64,000 nucleotides of DNA. Origin: Rhodanobacter glycinis (lineage in GTDB: Bacteria; Pseudomonadota; Gammaproteobacteria; Xanthomonadales; Rhodanobacteraceae). The stretch is from the NCBI RefSeq assembly GCF_006438785.1, contig NZ_RCZB01000001.1, positions 693,912-757,911 on the forward strand, in the 5' to 3' direction. The stretch's first letter is position 1, and each line of letters opens with the position of its first letter. The notes under the pieces are model-generated. The model saw nothing but the letters and a program-made list of their open reading frames with translations. It searched no databases and was not told the origin of the DNA. The translations under genes and the position numbers were made by a program. Positions 9,119-18,645 of the stretch are shown here, in pieces.

Positions 9119-10023
9119 GCATCGTTGAGAAAGCCGTCGAAAAACTCAAGAACTTGCCGGCGGGCTCACCGGTGTCGCCACCGCTGGAGGTCGCGCCACT
9201 ACACACGGCATCCACGGTCGAACGTTTGCAGGAACGGACGCGCGTGGTGGACCAGCCGGTTGAATCCGCGCCGCTGTGGCACGTGGAGCCGGCAGCGCTC
9301 AAGCGCATGGGCATACTCCCCGCTGACGACGCGGCGGGGGCCAGGCTTGCAGACGAACTGCGTCTTATCAAGCGGCCACTGCTGGACAATGCGATTGGAA
9401 AAGGTGCCGAAACACTTGTCCGCGGGAAGCGCATCATGGTGGCCAGCGCGGAGGCGGGCGAGGGCAAGACCTTTGTAGCAATGAATCTCGCCCTGAGCTT
9501 GGCGCGCGAGACGGATTTCGAAGTGCTGCTGGTGGACGGCGATATAGCGAAATCCGACATCACGCGCATTCTCGGCCTCAGCGGACAGCCCGGTCTGATG
9601 GATGTGCTGGCTGACGAACAGCGCGCTCCCGCCGAAGTCATCGTACATACCGATGTGCAGAATCTGCTGGTGGTACCGGCAGGGCAACGTCATCCGCTCG
9701 CCGCCGAATTGTTCCGTAGCCGCCGCATGGAGTACGTGCTCGACGAATTTGGCGGGCGCGATCGGCGACGTCTGGTGGTGTTTGACTCTTCGCCGCTACT
9801 GGCGACTTCCGAGTCCCAGGTGCTGGCTTCCCACATGGGTCAGGTTGTCATGGTTGTGGCCGCAGACCGAACTCGTCGGCAGGTGGTAAATGCAGCGCTG
9901 CAATGCTTGGATGACTTCCAGTATGTTGGTCTGGTTCTCAACATGAGCAGCCTGCCTGCGGGCGCGGATTACTACAACCGCCGCCAGGGTCACTATCTCC
10001 GGATCTTTAACGGGGAAGCCTAA
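9115..10023 (+). CDS. XrtA-associated tyrosine autokinase (BY-kinase)
   Basis: A 302-residue cytoplasmic bacterial tyrosine kinase (CpsD/Wzc kinase fold) that would cycle polymerisation through phosphorylation. Visible motifs are Walker A SAEAGEGKT (about 111-119), Walker A' LLVDGD (138-143) and Walker B LVVFDSSP (220-227). Tyrosines near the C-terminus (ADYYNRRQGHY) could be the autophosphorylation cluster, though short compared with Wzc. The N-terminal ~60 residues are a linker typical of the PEP-CTERM subfamily. It starts inside the stop of the chain-length gene (ATGA), so translation is probably coupled. Confidence 0.93.
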   Translation: MSIVEKAVEKLKNLPAGSPVSPPLEVAPLHTASTVERLQERTRVVDQPVESAPLWHVEPAALKRMGILPADDAAGARLADELRLIKRPLLDNAIGKGAETLVRGKRIMVASAEAGEGKTFVAMNLALSLARETDFEVLLVDGDIAKSDITRILGLSGQPGLMDVLADEQRAPAEVIVHTDVQNLLVVPAGQRHPLAAELFRSRRMEYVLDEFGGRDRRRLVVFDSSPLLATSESQVLASHMGQVVMVVAADRTRRQVVNAALQCLDDFQYVGLVLNMSSLPAGADYYNRRQGHYLRIFNGEA

Positions 10024-11580
10024 ATGCGCGCACTGTCGACGTCCGCTGTCTTGTCGTCGATCGTCCTGAGTGGCTGGCTGACCGGGGTCACCGCCCAGAA
10101 CGTTAATGTCGATGCAGGCAATGCGCTGAGTTCGGTTCCGGATGAACAAGCCACAGGCACCAAGGATGAGCCAGTCGGCGTCATTCCGCAGCCGAGTATC
10201 GACTCTCCAGGGATGGTCTTGGGTGCCACTCTCGGTGAGCTCTACACCGACAACCTGAAGCTTGCGGCCTCGGGCAAACCAAAACAAACGAGTTGGATTA
10301 CCGAGATCCAGCCGTTCTTCAAGGGGGCATGGAATGGTCCCCGGTTTTCCGGCGTACTTGATTACACGATGACGGGTTATCTATACGCAGGGCAATCGCG
10401 CTCCAATCAGTTGGCGCACGATCTAAAAGCTCACGGAACATTCATCATTCTTCCGCAGCATTTTTTCCTCGACGGTACCGCATTGTATGGGCGCGAGGTC
10501 ATCAACAATGAATTACCGGCCGGGTCCGGCACGTTTTTCCTGAACAATAACCGCGCCAACGTCGCCAGAGGTACGATCAGTCCATACTGGGTTCAGGACT
10601 TAGGCAACGTCGGCACGATGCTGCTGCGTTACACCTTGGGACGAGTAATCTACAACCACCACGGCATCTCGGGGCAGAATGCCGGTCTGTTGAACGGGAT
10701 TCCCGACATCACCAGCAAAGCGCTGCAGTTCAGCGTGGTGAGTCCTGCGTATCAAACCTGGGGCTGGAACCTGGCGTATTCCGACCAGCGCATCGAGCCA
10801 GACTTCGGCCGAGGTATCGAGTATGCGGTAGCCAAGCTCGGGACCTCGTGGCAAATCAACGACAATACCAAGTTGCTGGCGGATGTCGGAAAGGAAAACC
10901 GGTTCCTGCTGGACGGTACGTCCAGGAAACTTGGCGCCAGTTTCTGGGACGTCGGGTTCGATTGGTCGAATACCCGGGATAATTTGAAATTGCTGGTTGG
11001 ACACCGGTTCTACGGGCGCAGCTACCAGTTTTCCTGGATGCGCACTGCGGCCTTGCTGACAACGGCGATGAGTTACATGGAACAACCGACTGATCTCAAC
11101 CAGCAATTATTGGGACAGGACCCCAGTGCGATTGTTACCTCACCCGCCGGCATTTCCTACATTCCCTCGCTCAGAAACCATCAGACTTATCTGATGAAGC
11201 GCGCTACAGCTTCGGCAAGCTACACCATGCCGAGGGGCAGCCTGCGCTTGGTCCTATACGACGAGCGCCGCACCTATTTCCTCTTGGATAACCGCGAGGA
11301 AAGGGTGGCGAATGCGAATATTGACTGGCTGTTCGATATCGGCGCATCCACCACGCTTACTTCGACATTCGGTTGGCAGCGATATCAATTTCAGGACGGT
11401 CAGATAATCTACAATCGTTATACACAACTGGCTCTCGTACATCAGGTCAACCCGAATAACTTCGGCAGTTTGCGGCTGCGAAGCGACTCGCGAAACGTGC
11501 AGTCCGGCGCTCCCGGCACTCCCGGCGCGCACGGTTACCGGGTGAATGTGCTCTTCCTGCAATGGACCCATTTGTTTTGA
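10024..11580 (+). CDS. XrtA-associated outer-membrane beta-barrel protein
   Basis: A 518-residue protein with an N-terminal signal-like segment (about residues 1-25) and many alternating, aromatic-ended strands, ending in WTHLF. The terminal phenylalanine is the usual outer-membrane assembly signal. It matches the family of predicted outer-membrane proteins always found in PEP-CTERM EPS clusters between the kinase and the ATPase. Role is inferred: secretion channel or glycan-binding barrel. It follows the kinase stop with one base between. Confidence 0.85.
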   Translation: MRALSTSAVLSSIVLSGWLTGVTAQNVNVDAGNALSSVPDEQATGTKDEPVGVIPQPSIDSPGMVLGATLGELYTDNLKLAASGKPKQTSWITEIQPFFKGAWNGPRFSGVLDYTMTGYLYAGQSRSNQLAHDLKAHGTFIILPQHFFLDGTALYGREVINNELPAGSGTFFLNNNRANVARGTISPYWVQDLGNVGTMLLRYTLGRVIYNHHGISGQNAGLLNGIPDITSKALQFSVVSPAYQTWGWNLAYSDQRIEPDFGRGIEYAVAKLGTSWQINDNTKLLADVGKENRFLLDGTSRKLGASFWDVGFDWSNTRDNLKLLVGHRFYGRSYQFSWMRTAALLTTAMSYMEQPTDLNQQLLGQDPSAIVTSPAGISYIPSLRNHQTYLMKRATASASYTMPRGSLRLVLYDERRTYFLLDNREERVANANIDWLFDIGASTTLTSTFGWQRYQFQDGQIIYNRYTQLALVHQVNPNNFGSLRLRSDSRNVQSGAPGTPGAHGYRVNVLFLQWTHLF

Positions 11581-11587
11581 GATCGAT

Positions 11588-12655
11588 ATGTATCAGGCGT
11601 TTTACAAACTGCGCGGCAAGCCTTTCCAGTTGACCCCGGATCCAGTAATGCTGTTTCCCAGCATGGGTCACAAGCGTGCCATGTCTTACCTGCTCTACGG
11701 GCTCGAGCAGGGCGAAGGCTTCGTGATGATTACCGGAGCGGTTGGCACGGGTAAGACGCTGCTCATCCAGAAACTGTTCGAAGAACTAGCGCACCGCAAC
11801 ATCGCCATGGCGAGTATCGCCTCCGCCAATCTCGACGGTGAGGACATATTGCCGGCCGTGGCTTCAGCGTTTGCGCTGTCTTACGAAGGGCGCGGCAAGG
11901 AGTCCTTGCTGCAGGATGTAAAGCGGCATCTGATGGCGTTGCGTGATCGGCATTCGCATGCGCTTCTGGTTGTGGACGAGGCGCAAACGCTTACCTCGGC
12001 GGCGCTGGAGATGCTGCGCATACTGTCGAATTTCGAGGTCAACGGTCACGCGCTGTTGCAAGTCTTTCTCATCGGCCAGGCCGAACTGCAGCGCACCATC
12101 ATCACCAATCGCATGGAACAGTTGCGTCAACGCATCATTGCCTCCCACAAGCTCGAGCCGATGGGGGCCGAGGAAAGCCGCGAATACATCCTGCACCGCT
12201 TGCATGCAGTCGGCTGGAACAACGACCCGGAGCTGGCGCCGGGAATCTTTGCAGGGGTTTACCTGGCCGGCCGCGGCATCCCGCGCAAGGTCAACCTGAT
12301 CATGGACCGGCTGCTTTTGCACGGTTACCTGGAGGATCTGCATAGCCTGAACCAGGCGGCGCTCACTGTCGTGCTCGACGAAATTCATGAGGAGATGGCC
12401 GAGGTGCCGCAGACACTGGAGGCACCCGCGATCCCTCAGCGCCGGGATCCGGGGTTTGCCACTACGCCCTCCGAGCGGGAAACCGAGTTTACCGAGCTGG
12501 ACCTCACACAACGCAACAACATTTTGTTGCAGCTAATGCACGAAAATATCCAACTCAGGGGGATGCTGAAGACTAAGCCGGCGCCAACGCCCGCCACTGA
12601 CGACGCGATGGTTGCCAATATGCGGCGTGGGCGTTCCAGGCGGAAGCGCAAATGA
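11588..12655 (+). CDS. XrtA-associated ATPase (ExeA/GspA-like AAA)
   Basis: A 355-residue AAA ATPase related to ExeA. It begins MYQAFYKLRGKPFQLTPDP, the classic start of the family. Walker A is GAVGTGKT (50-57) and Walker B LLVVDEAQ (126-133). A low-complexity, basic C-terminus ends in GRSRRKRK. An alternative start 14 codons earlier overlaps the barrel gene and lacks family support. Its role in EPS secretion is not established; a link to envelope or peptidoglycan passage is inferred from ExeA. It overlaps the deacetylase start by four bases. Confidence 0.92.
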   Translation: MYQAFYKLRGKPFQLTPDPVMLFPSMGHKRAMSYLLYGLEQGEGFVMITGAVGTGKTLLIQKLFEELAHRNIAMASIASANLDGEDILPAVASAFALSYEGRGKESLLQDVKRHLMALRDRHSHALLVVDEAQTLTSAALEMLRILSNFEVNGHALLQVFLIGQAELQRTIITNRMEQLRQRIIASHKLEPMGAEESREYILHRLHAVGWNNDPELAPGIFAGVYLAGRGIPRKVNLIMDRLLLHGYLEDLHSLNQAALTVVLDEIHEEMAEVPQTLEAPAIPQRRDPGFATTPSERETEFTELDLTQRNNILLQLMHENIQLRGMLKTKPAPTPATDDAMVANMRRGRSRRKRK

Positions 12656-13563
12656 ACAAGCTGCCGCTGCTGCCTGAGCCTGTCATCAACGCCATGACAG
12701 TCGACGTCGAGGACTATTTCCAGGTTGCCGCCTTCGAAAAGTGTATCCGGCGCGAGGACTGGCCGCGCTGGCCGATCCGCGTGGAGGACAACACCCGGCG
12801 CGTACTGGAGCTTTTCGCTCGTCACGGTGTGCACGCCACTTTCTTCGTGCTTGGCTGGGTGGCAGAACGCTTCCCCGCACTGGTGCGCGATATCAGCGCG
12901 GCCGGCCATGAAATCGCAAGCCACGGTTTTGGCCACGAGCGCCTGACCAATCTGAGCCGCGGCGAATTCCGCGATGGCATTACCCGCACCAAACGCCTGT
13001 TGGAGGATATTACCGGCACTGCGGTGGTCGGCTACCGGGCGCCCAGTTATTCCATCGGCCCCGGAACACTCTGGGCCCATGAGGAACTGCGCGAAGCTGG
13101 TTACCGCTACAGTTCCAGCATCGTGCCGATCCACCATGATCTGTATGGCATGCCGGGGGCGCCGCGCTTTGCGTTTTTCACCGAGCGCTCCGGCTTGCTC
13201 GAAATCCCGGTGACCACTGTGCGCCAATGGGGACGCAACTGGCCTTGCGGTGGTGGTGGTTATTTCCGCCTACTGCCCTATGCGCTGTTCAAGCGCGGTC
13301 TGCGTCGCGTCAACCGGCAAGAACAGTCCTCGGGCGTGTTCTATTTCCATCCATGGGAAATAGATCCGCAGCAGCCACGAGTGCCCGGCGTGACGCTCAA
13401 GAACCGGGTACGGCACTACCTGAACCTGACGCGCACGGTGCCCCGGCTCGAGCGATTGATGCGCGATTTCCGGTTCGATCGCATGGACCGTGTGTTTCTC
13501 GCCGATGCACATGCCGACTATCCGGTGGTGGCGCTGCAGGCCACCGAACTCTGTGCGGACTGA
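12652..13563 (+). CDS. XrtA-associated polysaccharide deacetylase (NodB-like)
   Basis: A 303-residue carbohydrate esterase 4-type enzyme, expected to remove N-acetyl or O-acetyl groups from the glycan. The motif TVDVEDYF carries the predicted catalytic/metal aspartates D18 and D21, and SHGFGHE carries the metal-binding histidines H91 and H95. RAPSYSI and a late FYFHPWEID complete the site. No signal peptide is visible, so it probably acts at the cytoplasmic side, perhaps on lipid-linked repeats. ATGA overlap with the ATPase. Confidence 0.93.
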   Translation: MNKLPLLPEPVINAMTVDVEDYFQVAAFEKCIRREDWPRWPIRVEDNTRRVLELFARHGVHATFFVLGWVAERFPALVRDISAAGHEIASHGFGHERLTNLSRGEFRDGITRTKRLLEDITGTAVVGYRAPSYSIGPGTLWAHEELREAGYRYSSSIVPIHHDLYGMPGAPRFAFFTERSGLLEIPVTTVRQWGRNWPCGGGGYFRLLPYALFKRGLRRVNRQEQSSGVFYFHPWEIDPQQPRVPGVTLKNRVRHYLNLTRTVPRLERLMRDFRFDRMDRVFLADAHADYPVVALQATELCAD

Positions 13564-13576
13564 GGGGGAACAGGAC

Positions 13577-14638
13577 ATGCTGGACCAAGCGGACGACAGT
13601 CGTTCTGACGACACTTGTGCCATCAAGCGCCTGGGAAGTGATGACGAGGAGCGCTGGGACGACTTTGCCAAGGACGCGCCGCAGGCCACGTTTTTCCACC
13701 GCGCGGCCTGGCGCGGCATCATCGAGCACGGACTCGGCCACCGCTGTCACTATTTGTACGCGCAGCGGAATGGGGTCATCACCGGGATCCTGCCGCTCGC
13801 GGAAATACGCAGTCGGCTGTTTGGCCATGCACTGATTTCGACGCCATTCTGCGTATATGGTGGCGTGGTCGCGCGCGACCCGGACAGCGCAGCTCAGCTC
13901 ACGCACGCTGCGACCATCCTCGCCGACGAGTTGCATGTGGATTATCTCGAATTGCGTGATCGCGAGTTGCACCAAACGACCTGGCCGGTCAAGGATCTGT
14001 ACGTCGGCTTCCGCAAGGCGATTGATCCGGACCCTGACAAGAATTTGAAGGCGATCCCACGCAAGCAGCGCGCCATGGTTCGCAAAGGCATTGCCGCGGG
14101 TCTGCAGGCGCACCACGGCGGCAACATTGCCGAGTTTTACCGGGTGTACGCCGAGAGCGTGCGCAATCTGGGTACGCCCGTGTTGTCACGCAACTATTAC
14201 ATGCGGCTGCAGCGGATGTTTGGCGAGGATTGCGAAATTACTGTGGTCACTCACCAGGGGCAGCCGGTGGCCGCGGTGATGAGCTTCTATTTTCGCGATG
14301 AAGTGCATCCGTATTACGGTGGCAGCGTGGCGCGCGGCCGCGATCTGGCTGCCAACGATTTCATGTACTGGTCGGTGATGCAGCGCGCGGTGGAGCGTGG
14401 CGCACGGCTTTTCGACTTCGGCCGCAGCAAGCAGGACAGTGGCTCGTATCACTTCAAGAAACACTGGGGCTTCGAGCCCCGGCCGCTGCACTATTCCTAT
14501 CACCTGGTACGCGCCAAGACGGTTCCCAATATCAGCCCTACCAACAACAAATACAGCCTGTTCATCAAGGCCTGGCAGCGTCTGCCGCTGCCGGTCAGTT
14601 GCGCGCTGGGACCATGGCTTGCACGGGATCTGGGTTAG
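13577..14638 (+). CDS. XrtA-associated FemAB-like acyltransferase
   Basis: A 353-residue protein of the FemAB/GNAT-like fold found in PEP-CTERM clusters. FemAB relatives transfer amino acids from aminoacyl-tRNA, so here it may aminoacylate the glycan or a carrier; this is inferred from family only. Motifs seen: ATFFHRAAWRGII near residue 38, a GLQAHHGG-type central region, and FDFGRSK with YHFKKHWGF near 290. The ATG at 13577 has AGGGGG upstream, while a longer frame reading into the deacetylase gene is not supported. Confidence 0.88.
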   Translation: MLDQADDSRSDDTCAIKRLGSDDEERWDDFAKDAPQATFFHRAAWRGIIEHGLGHRCHYLYAQRNGVITGILPLAEIRSRLFGHALISTPFCVYGGVVARDPDSAAQLTHAATILADELHVDYLELRDRELHQTTWPVKDLYVGFRKAIDPDPDKNLKAIPRKQRAMVRKGIAAGLQAHHGGNIAEFYRVYAESVRNLGTPVLSRNYYMRLQRMFGEDCEITVVTHQGQPVAAVMSFYFRDEVHPYYGGSVARGRDLAANDFMYWSVMQRAVERGARLFDFGRSKQDSGSYHFKKHWGFEPRPLHYSYHLVRAKTVPNISPTNNKYSLFIKAWQRLPLPVSCALGPWLARDLG

Positions 14639-14641
14639 CGC

Positions 14642-15892
14642 ATGCGCTCGGTACTGTTCCTCTGCCACCGTCTCCCCTGGCCTCCCAGCAAGGGCGACAA
14701 GATCCGCTCGTATCACGTGTTGCGGCGGCTCGCGCAGCACTATCGCGTGTATCTCGGCGCGTTCGTGGACGATCCAGTTGACTGGCAATACCTTGCGCCG
14801 GTCGAGACCTTGTGCGCCGAGGTCTGCGTTCGACCTTTGCCGCACTGGTCTGTGCGCTGGCGGGCGCTTGCGTCGCTGATGCGGGGCGAAGCACTTACGG
14901 TTGGGGTGTACCGCGACCGTGTGATGCGGCGCTGGATCGAAGGACTGCTGGCCGAGCGCAAGGTAGACCTGGCCTTGTGCTATTCGTCCGGCGTGGCGCC
15001 GTTCGTCATGGCGCACCCGCAACTGCGGCGAGTCATGGATTTCGTGGATGTGGACTCCGACAAATGGCGCCAATATGCACAGGCCAATCATGGTCTGACA
15101 CGCATGATCTATCGGCGGGAAGCGCGTCGGCTGGCGGACTTCGAACGCAAGGTTGCTGCGCAATTCGACGCCAGTGTGCTTGTCTCGGAAGCTGAGGCGG
15201 CGTTTTTCCGCCAGCAAGTGCCGGCGGCGGCCGGCAACGTATACGGCATCCCCAATGGCGTGGACGGTGAGTATTGGGATCCGCATCGCGCCTGTGCCAA
15301 TCCCTATCGGCCAGGGGAGCGTGCAGTAGTGTTTGTAGGTGCCATGGATTACCGCGCCAACGTGCATGCCGCGCAATGGTTCGCGCGCGAAGTGTGGCCG
15401 CGGATTTTCGCCCGGTGCCGGGATGCACGTTTTTACATCGTAGGAAGCAAGCCGACAGCGGCAGTTCGTGCGCTGGGTCAGCTCGCGGGCATCACAGTCA
15501 CGGGGCGCGTGGAAGACGTGCGGCCATATCTGGCGCATGCCCATGCCGTGACGGCACCGTTGCGTATTGCCCGAGGCATTCAGAACAAGGTGCTGGAAGC
15601 GCTAGCCATGGAAAAGGTGCTGCTGGCAACACCGGAAGCCTGGGAGGGTATCGAGGATTTCGCGGGTCGCCAAGGCTGCATCAGCGATTCACCCGAGGTC
15701 ATGGCGACCGAAGCCGCGCATTGGCTGGATACGCCGCAAGTCGCACACGTGCCGGCGGCCCGCGCGATGGTTCTGTCGCGCTACGACTGGAAGCGCAATC
15801 TCGACACCTATGAACGAGTGCTGGGTAACGCGCAGCCCGGCGCAGCCTCCATCCGTGCTTTGGGCACTCCCGGGTTGGGAGCATGTTCGTGA
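14642..15892 (+). CDS. XrtA-associated family 4/GT1 glycosyltransferase
   Basis: A 416-residue GT-B glycosyltransferase. The N-terminal domain starts with LFLCHRLPWPPSKGDKIRS, the hallmark of the PEP-CTERM subfamily in which this gene precedes exosortase A. The C-terminal domain shows PNGVDGEYWDP, then FVGAMDYRAN and an acceptor/donor region APLRIARGIQNKVLEALAM. It would add one sugar to the lipid-linked repeat in the cytoplasm. It overlaps the xrtA start by 10 bases. Confidence 0.92.
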   Translation: MRSVLFLCHRLPWPPSKGDKIRSYHVLRRLAQHYRVYLGAFVDDPVDWQYLAPVETLCAEVCVRPLPHWSVRWRALASLMRGEALTVGVYRDRVMRRWIEGLLAERKVDLALCYSSGVAPFVMAHPQLRRVMDFVDVDSDKWRQYAQANHGLTRMIYRREARRLADFERKVAAQFDASVLVSEAEAAFFRQQVPAAAGNVYGIPNGVDGEYWDPHRACANPYRPGERAVVFVGAMDYRANVHAAQWFAREVWPRIFARCRDARFYIVGSKPTAAVRALGQLAGITVTGRVEDVRPYLAHAHAVTAPLRIARGIQNKVLEALAMEKVLLATPEAWEGIEDFAGRQGCISDSPEVMATEAAHWLDTPQVAHVPAARAMVLSRYDWKRNLDTYERVLGNAQPGAASIRALGTPGLGACS

Positions 15893-17457
15893 GTCGGGTA
15901 TTGGACGCCAACGCCGGCATTTCCACGCGCACTTCCGGCTGGGCGCTGGCCGCAGCCGCATTCGGCGTCGCCGTGGTCGTGTTGCTGGTCTGCTACTGGC
16001 AGACGGTGCAATCGCTGGTGTGGGTTTGGGATCACGACGGAACCTATCAGTACGGGTTTCTGATTTTTCCGCTAAGCGTGTGGGTGGCATTCGGTCTGCG
16101 CCAACGGGTGCGAACGCACCCGCCCGCGCCGAGCGTTTGGGGCCTGGCTGCGGTGGCCGCGTTGGTGTTTGTCTGGTATGTCGGGCGTCTGCTCGATGTC
16201 AATCTGGCGCAGCATTTTGCTCTTGTCGCGCTGTTTCCGGCGCTGGTGCTCGCCTGCTGCGGATGGAGTGCGCTGCGGGTGCTGGCGTTCCCACTCGGTT
16301 ATCTGGTGGTGTTTGCGGTTCCCTGGGGCGATGGACTGGTAGGTCCGCTGCAGGACATCACGGCGCATTTTGCGGTGCGCGCACTGGAGTTGACCGGCAC
16401 CCCGGTATTGCTCGACGGTCGGGAAATCCTGACCCCCTCGGCGGTATGGATGGTGGCGGACGCGTGCAGCGGTGTGAAATTTTTCATTGCCTGTATCGCA
16501 CTCGGCTGCCTGTATGCCTACCTGATGTACCAACGCTGGTGGAAGCAGGCGGTTTTCGTGGTGCTCGCGGCGGTGACGCCTGTCATCGCGAATGGCTTCA
16601 GAGTTTATTTCACGATATTGATTGGCGAGACTTGGGGGCTGAAATACGCCACCGGCACCGATCACCTGATTTTCGGCTGGCAATTCTTCGGTGCTGTGCT
16701 GGTGCTGTTGTTGCTGGCTGGCTGGTTTTTTCGCGATCCTCCCGTGGCGCGCGAGCATCCCCACGAAAATGGCAACATGCCGGCTACCCCGCGCATGGTG
16801 GTCTGGCCAGTGGTGTTCGCGTTGTTGATCGTCGGTCCGGCCGTGGCTGCCGGACTTTCATCACCAGCGCCGGCGGAAGAGATGCCCGTGACCGCACCAG
16901 CGGTCGCCGGTTGGAGCGGGCCGCAAGCTGCGGCAGACAACTGGCGGCCCACATTCAATGGAGCTGCGGGGCAAGTAAAGGGGGTTTATCGATCGGACGC
17001 GGGCAGCGAAGTGGTCGAGTTATTTCATGCTGTCTACACCGGCAATCCGCGCCGCGGGCATACATTGATTACCTACGGCAACCGTCTTTACGACCCGGCG
17101 CAGGCGCAAATCCTTAGCACCGCCAGCCGCCAGGTCAATCTCACCGGCGACCGAAGCCTCCGTGCCGGCGAATTGCGGCTGAGTGGCGCGGCGGGTCCAC
17201 GTCTCGTGTGGTACTGGTACTGCGTGGATCAACGCTGTACTAGCTCGCAGATGCTCACCAAGTTGCTGCAGGCGTGGGATGTGCTGCGCGGGCATCTGCT
17301 GCAATCGGCAGTGTGGGCAGTGTCATCACCGATCGGCGAAGGCGGTGTCGATCAGGCGCGGGCGAATCTGCGTGCATTTACGCAGATGCTCCCGGCGACA
17401 GCCTCGGCGGATCCACAGATCGGACGTGAATACGTCCCTTCGGGAAACGAGCCGTGA
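15883..17457 (+). CDS. xrtA: Exosortase A fused to an EpsI domain
   Basis: Integral membrane transpeptidase-like enzyme that recognises and cleaves PEP-CTERM tails. About eight helices fill residues 20-290. The conserved triad is visible: C195 in ADACSGVKFF, R240 in ANGFRVY and H261 in GTDHLIFGW. After a last membrane segment (~300-325) the C-terminal ~200 residues form an EpsI-type periplasmic domain (NWRPTFNGA, VELFHAVYTGN, YWYCVDQRCTSS). This fusion is common in EPS-type systems. The 524-residue length fits a full fusion with no damage, so the window should have a working sorting enzyme. Confidence 0.95.
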   Translation: MFVSRVLDANAGISTRTSGWALAAAAFGVAVVVLLVCYWQTVQSLVWVWDHDGTYQYGFLIFPLSVWVAFGLRQRVRTHPPAPSVWGLAAVAALVFVWYVGRLLDVNLAQHFALVALFPALVLACCGWSALRVLAFPLGYLVVFAVPWGDGLVGPLQDITAHFAVRALELTGTPVLLDGREILTPSAVWMVADACSGVKFFIACIALGCLYAYLMYQRWWKQAVFVVLAAVTPVIANGFRVYFTILIGETWGLKYATGTDHLIFGWQFFGAVLVLLLLAGWFFRDPPVAREHPHENGNMPATPRMVVWPVVFALLIVGPAVAAGLSSPAPAEEMPVTAPAVAGWSGPQAAADNWRPTFNGAAGQVKGVYRSDAGSEVVELFHAVYTGNPRRGHTLITYGNRLYDPAQAQILSTASRQVNLTGDRSLRAGELRLSGAAGPRLVWYWYCVDQRCTSSQMLTKLLQAWDVLRGHLLQSAVWAVSSPIGEGGVDQARANLRAFTQMLPATASADPQIGREYVPSGNEP

Positions 17458-18644
17458 AAGACAAACCGCTGATCGTGCACGTGCTCTACCGGCTGGATAC
17501 CGGTGGCATGGAGCGCATCGTCGTATCGCTGATCAACGCGACCTGTGATCGCTACAGGCACGCTGTGATTGCGCTGACCGGTTTTGGAGTTCTGAGAGGG
17601 GAGATAGAAAATACCGTTACAGCGTGCGTGTCACTTGAAAAGAAGCCGGGCAAGGACTGGCCGTGCTACTTGCGACTCTGGCGCGCCCTGCGAGCGTTGA
17701 AGCCGGATCTAGTACAGACTTACAACGTCGGAACCCTGGATTTCGCACCGGTCGTGAAAATGGCCGGCGTGAGCCGCTTGGTTCACGCCGAACACGGACG
17801 CGATGCGACAGATCCGGAAGGTGAGAACCCCAAATATCTCCGACTGCGACGTTGGATGGCGCCGCTCATCGATCGATACGTCGCGGTTTCTCCCGACTTG
17901 CAAAGCTGGCTCTCGGAACGCGCGGGCATTCGACGATCCAAGGTGGTGTATATCGCCAACGGAATTGATGCCGCGATGTTCAACGTGCCACGCGTTGCGT
18001 CCGAGCCGCGTCGGCAGCTGGGCGATTTTGCGCCTCCGGACACCGTGGTTGTCGGCAATATTGCACGCCTCGACAAGGTAAAGGATCAAGCCGGTTTGCT
18101 CTCGGCGTTCAAGTTCCTTCGTGAAAAAACAGGACATGCCAATTGCCGCTTGATCATTGCCGGTGAGGGGCCACAACGGGAGGCGCTGGAACGACAGATT
18201 GTTCAGCTCGGCCTGGTGGAAACGGTGCGGCTACTCGGCAATCGCGATGATGTGGCGGAACTGCTCGCAGAGTGCGATGTGTTCGCCTTGTCGTCCATCG
18301 CCGAAGGCATGCCCGTCACATTGCTGGAAGCGATGGCCGCCAGACTTCCAGTGGTTGCAACCGACGTCGGGGGCGTGGCCTTGGTGGTGGAGGCCGGTGT
18401 GACCGGTACGCTGGTGCTTGCCGGCGATCCGCACGCCATGGCTGAGGCGCTGCGCGCCTATGTCGCAGACGCAACGCTGCGTCGTCAACATGGTGCCGCG
18501 GGATGCGCTCGCGTCGCCGCGCAATTCAGCTTGAACGCCATGGCGACCGCGTATGTAACGTTATACGACGAGCTGCTGGGTGCGCTGGCGAGTGCCGCGC
18601 CGGCACGCACATTGTCCGGCCTGGCTGAGCGCAAGGAGAACTGA
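17454..18644 (+). CDS. XrtA-associated glycosyltransferase, GT4
   Basis: A 396-residue GT-B enzyme starting with IVHVLYRLDTGGMERIVV, a signature of one PEP-CTERM-associated GT4 subfamily. The C-terminal domain has VGNIARLDKVKDQ, ALSSIAEGMPVTLLEAMA (the E-x7-E region) and a closing helix. It starts four bases inside the xrtA stop and ends one base before the amidotransferase. The sugar and linkage are not decidable. Confidence 0.92.
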   Translation: MKDKPLIVHVLYRLDTGGMERIVVSLINATCDRYRHAVIALTGFGVLRGEIENTVTACVSLEKKPGKDWPCYLRLWRALRALKPDLVQTYNVGTLDFAPVVKMAGVSRLVHAEHGRDATDPEGENPKYLRLRRWMAPLIDRYVAVSPDLQSWLSERAGIRRSKVVYIANGIDAAMFNVPRVASEPRRQLGDFAPPDTVVVGNIARLDKVKDQAGLLSAFKFLREKTGHANCRLIIAGEGPQREALERQIVQLGLVETVRLLGNRDDVAELLAECDVFALSSIAEGMPVTLLEAMAARLPVVATDVGGVALVVEAGVTGTLVLAGDPHAMAEALRAYVADATLRRQHGAAGCARVAAQFSLNAMATAYVTLYDELLGALASAAPARTLSGLAERKEN

Positions 18645-18645
18645 C

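Noticed and set aside
14186..15544. 452-codon open frame on the minus strand
   Set aside because: It is a shadow of the FemAB-like and glycosyltransferase genes; the protein is arginine/histidine-rich, without any family motif.
15810..17117. 435-codon plus-strand frame overlapping xrtA
   Set aside because: It lies in another frame over the exosortase gene, whose catalytic residues and membrane pattern are unmistakable; the alternative is low-complexity.
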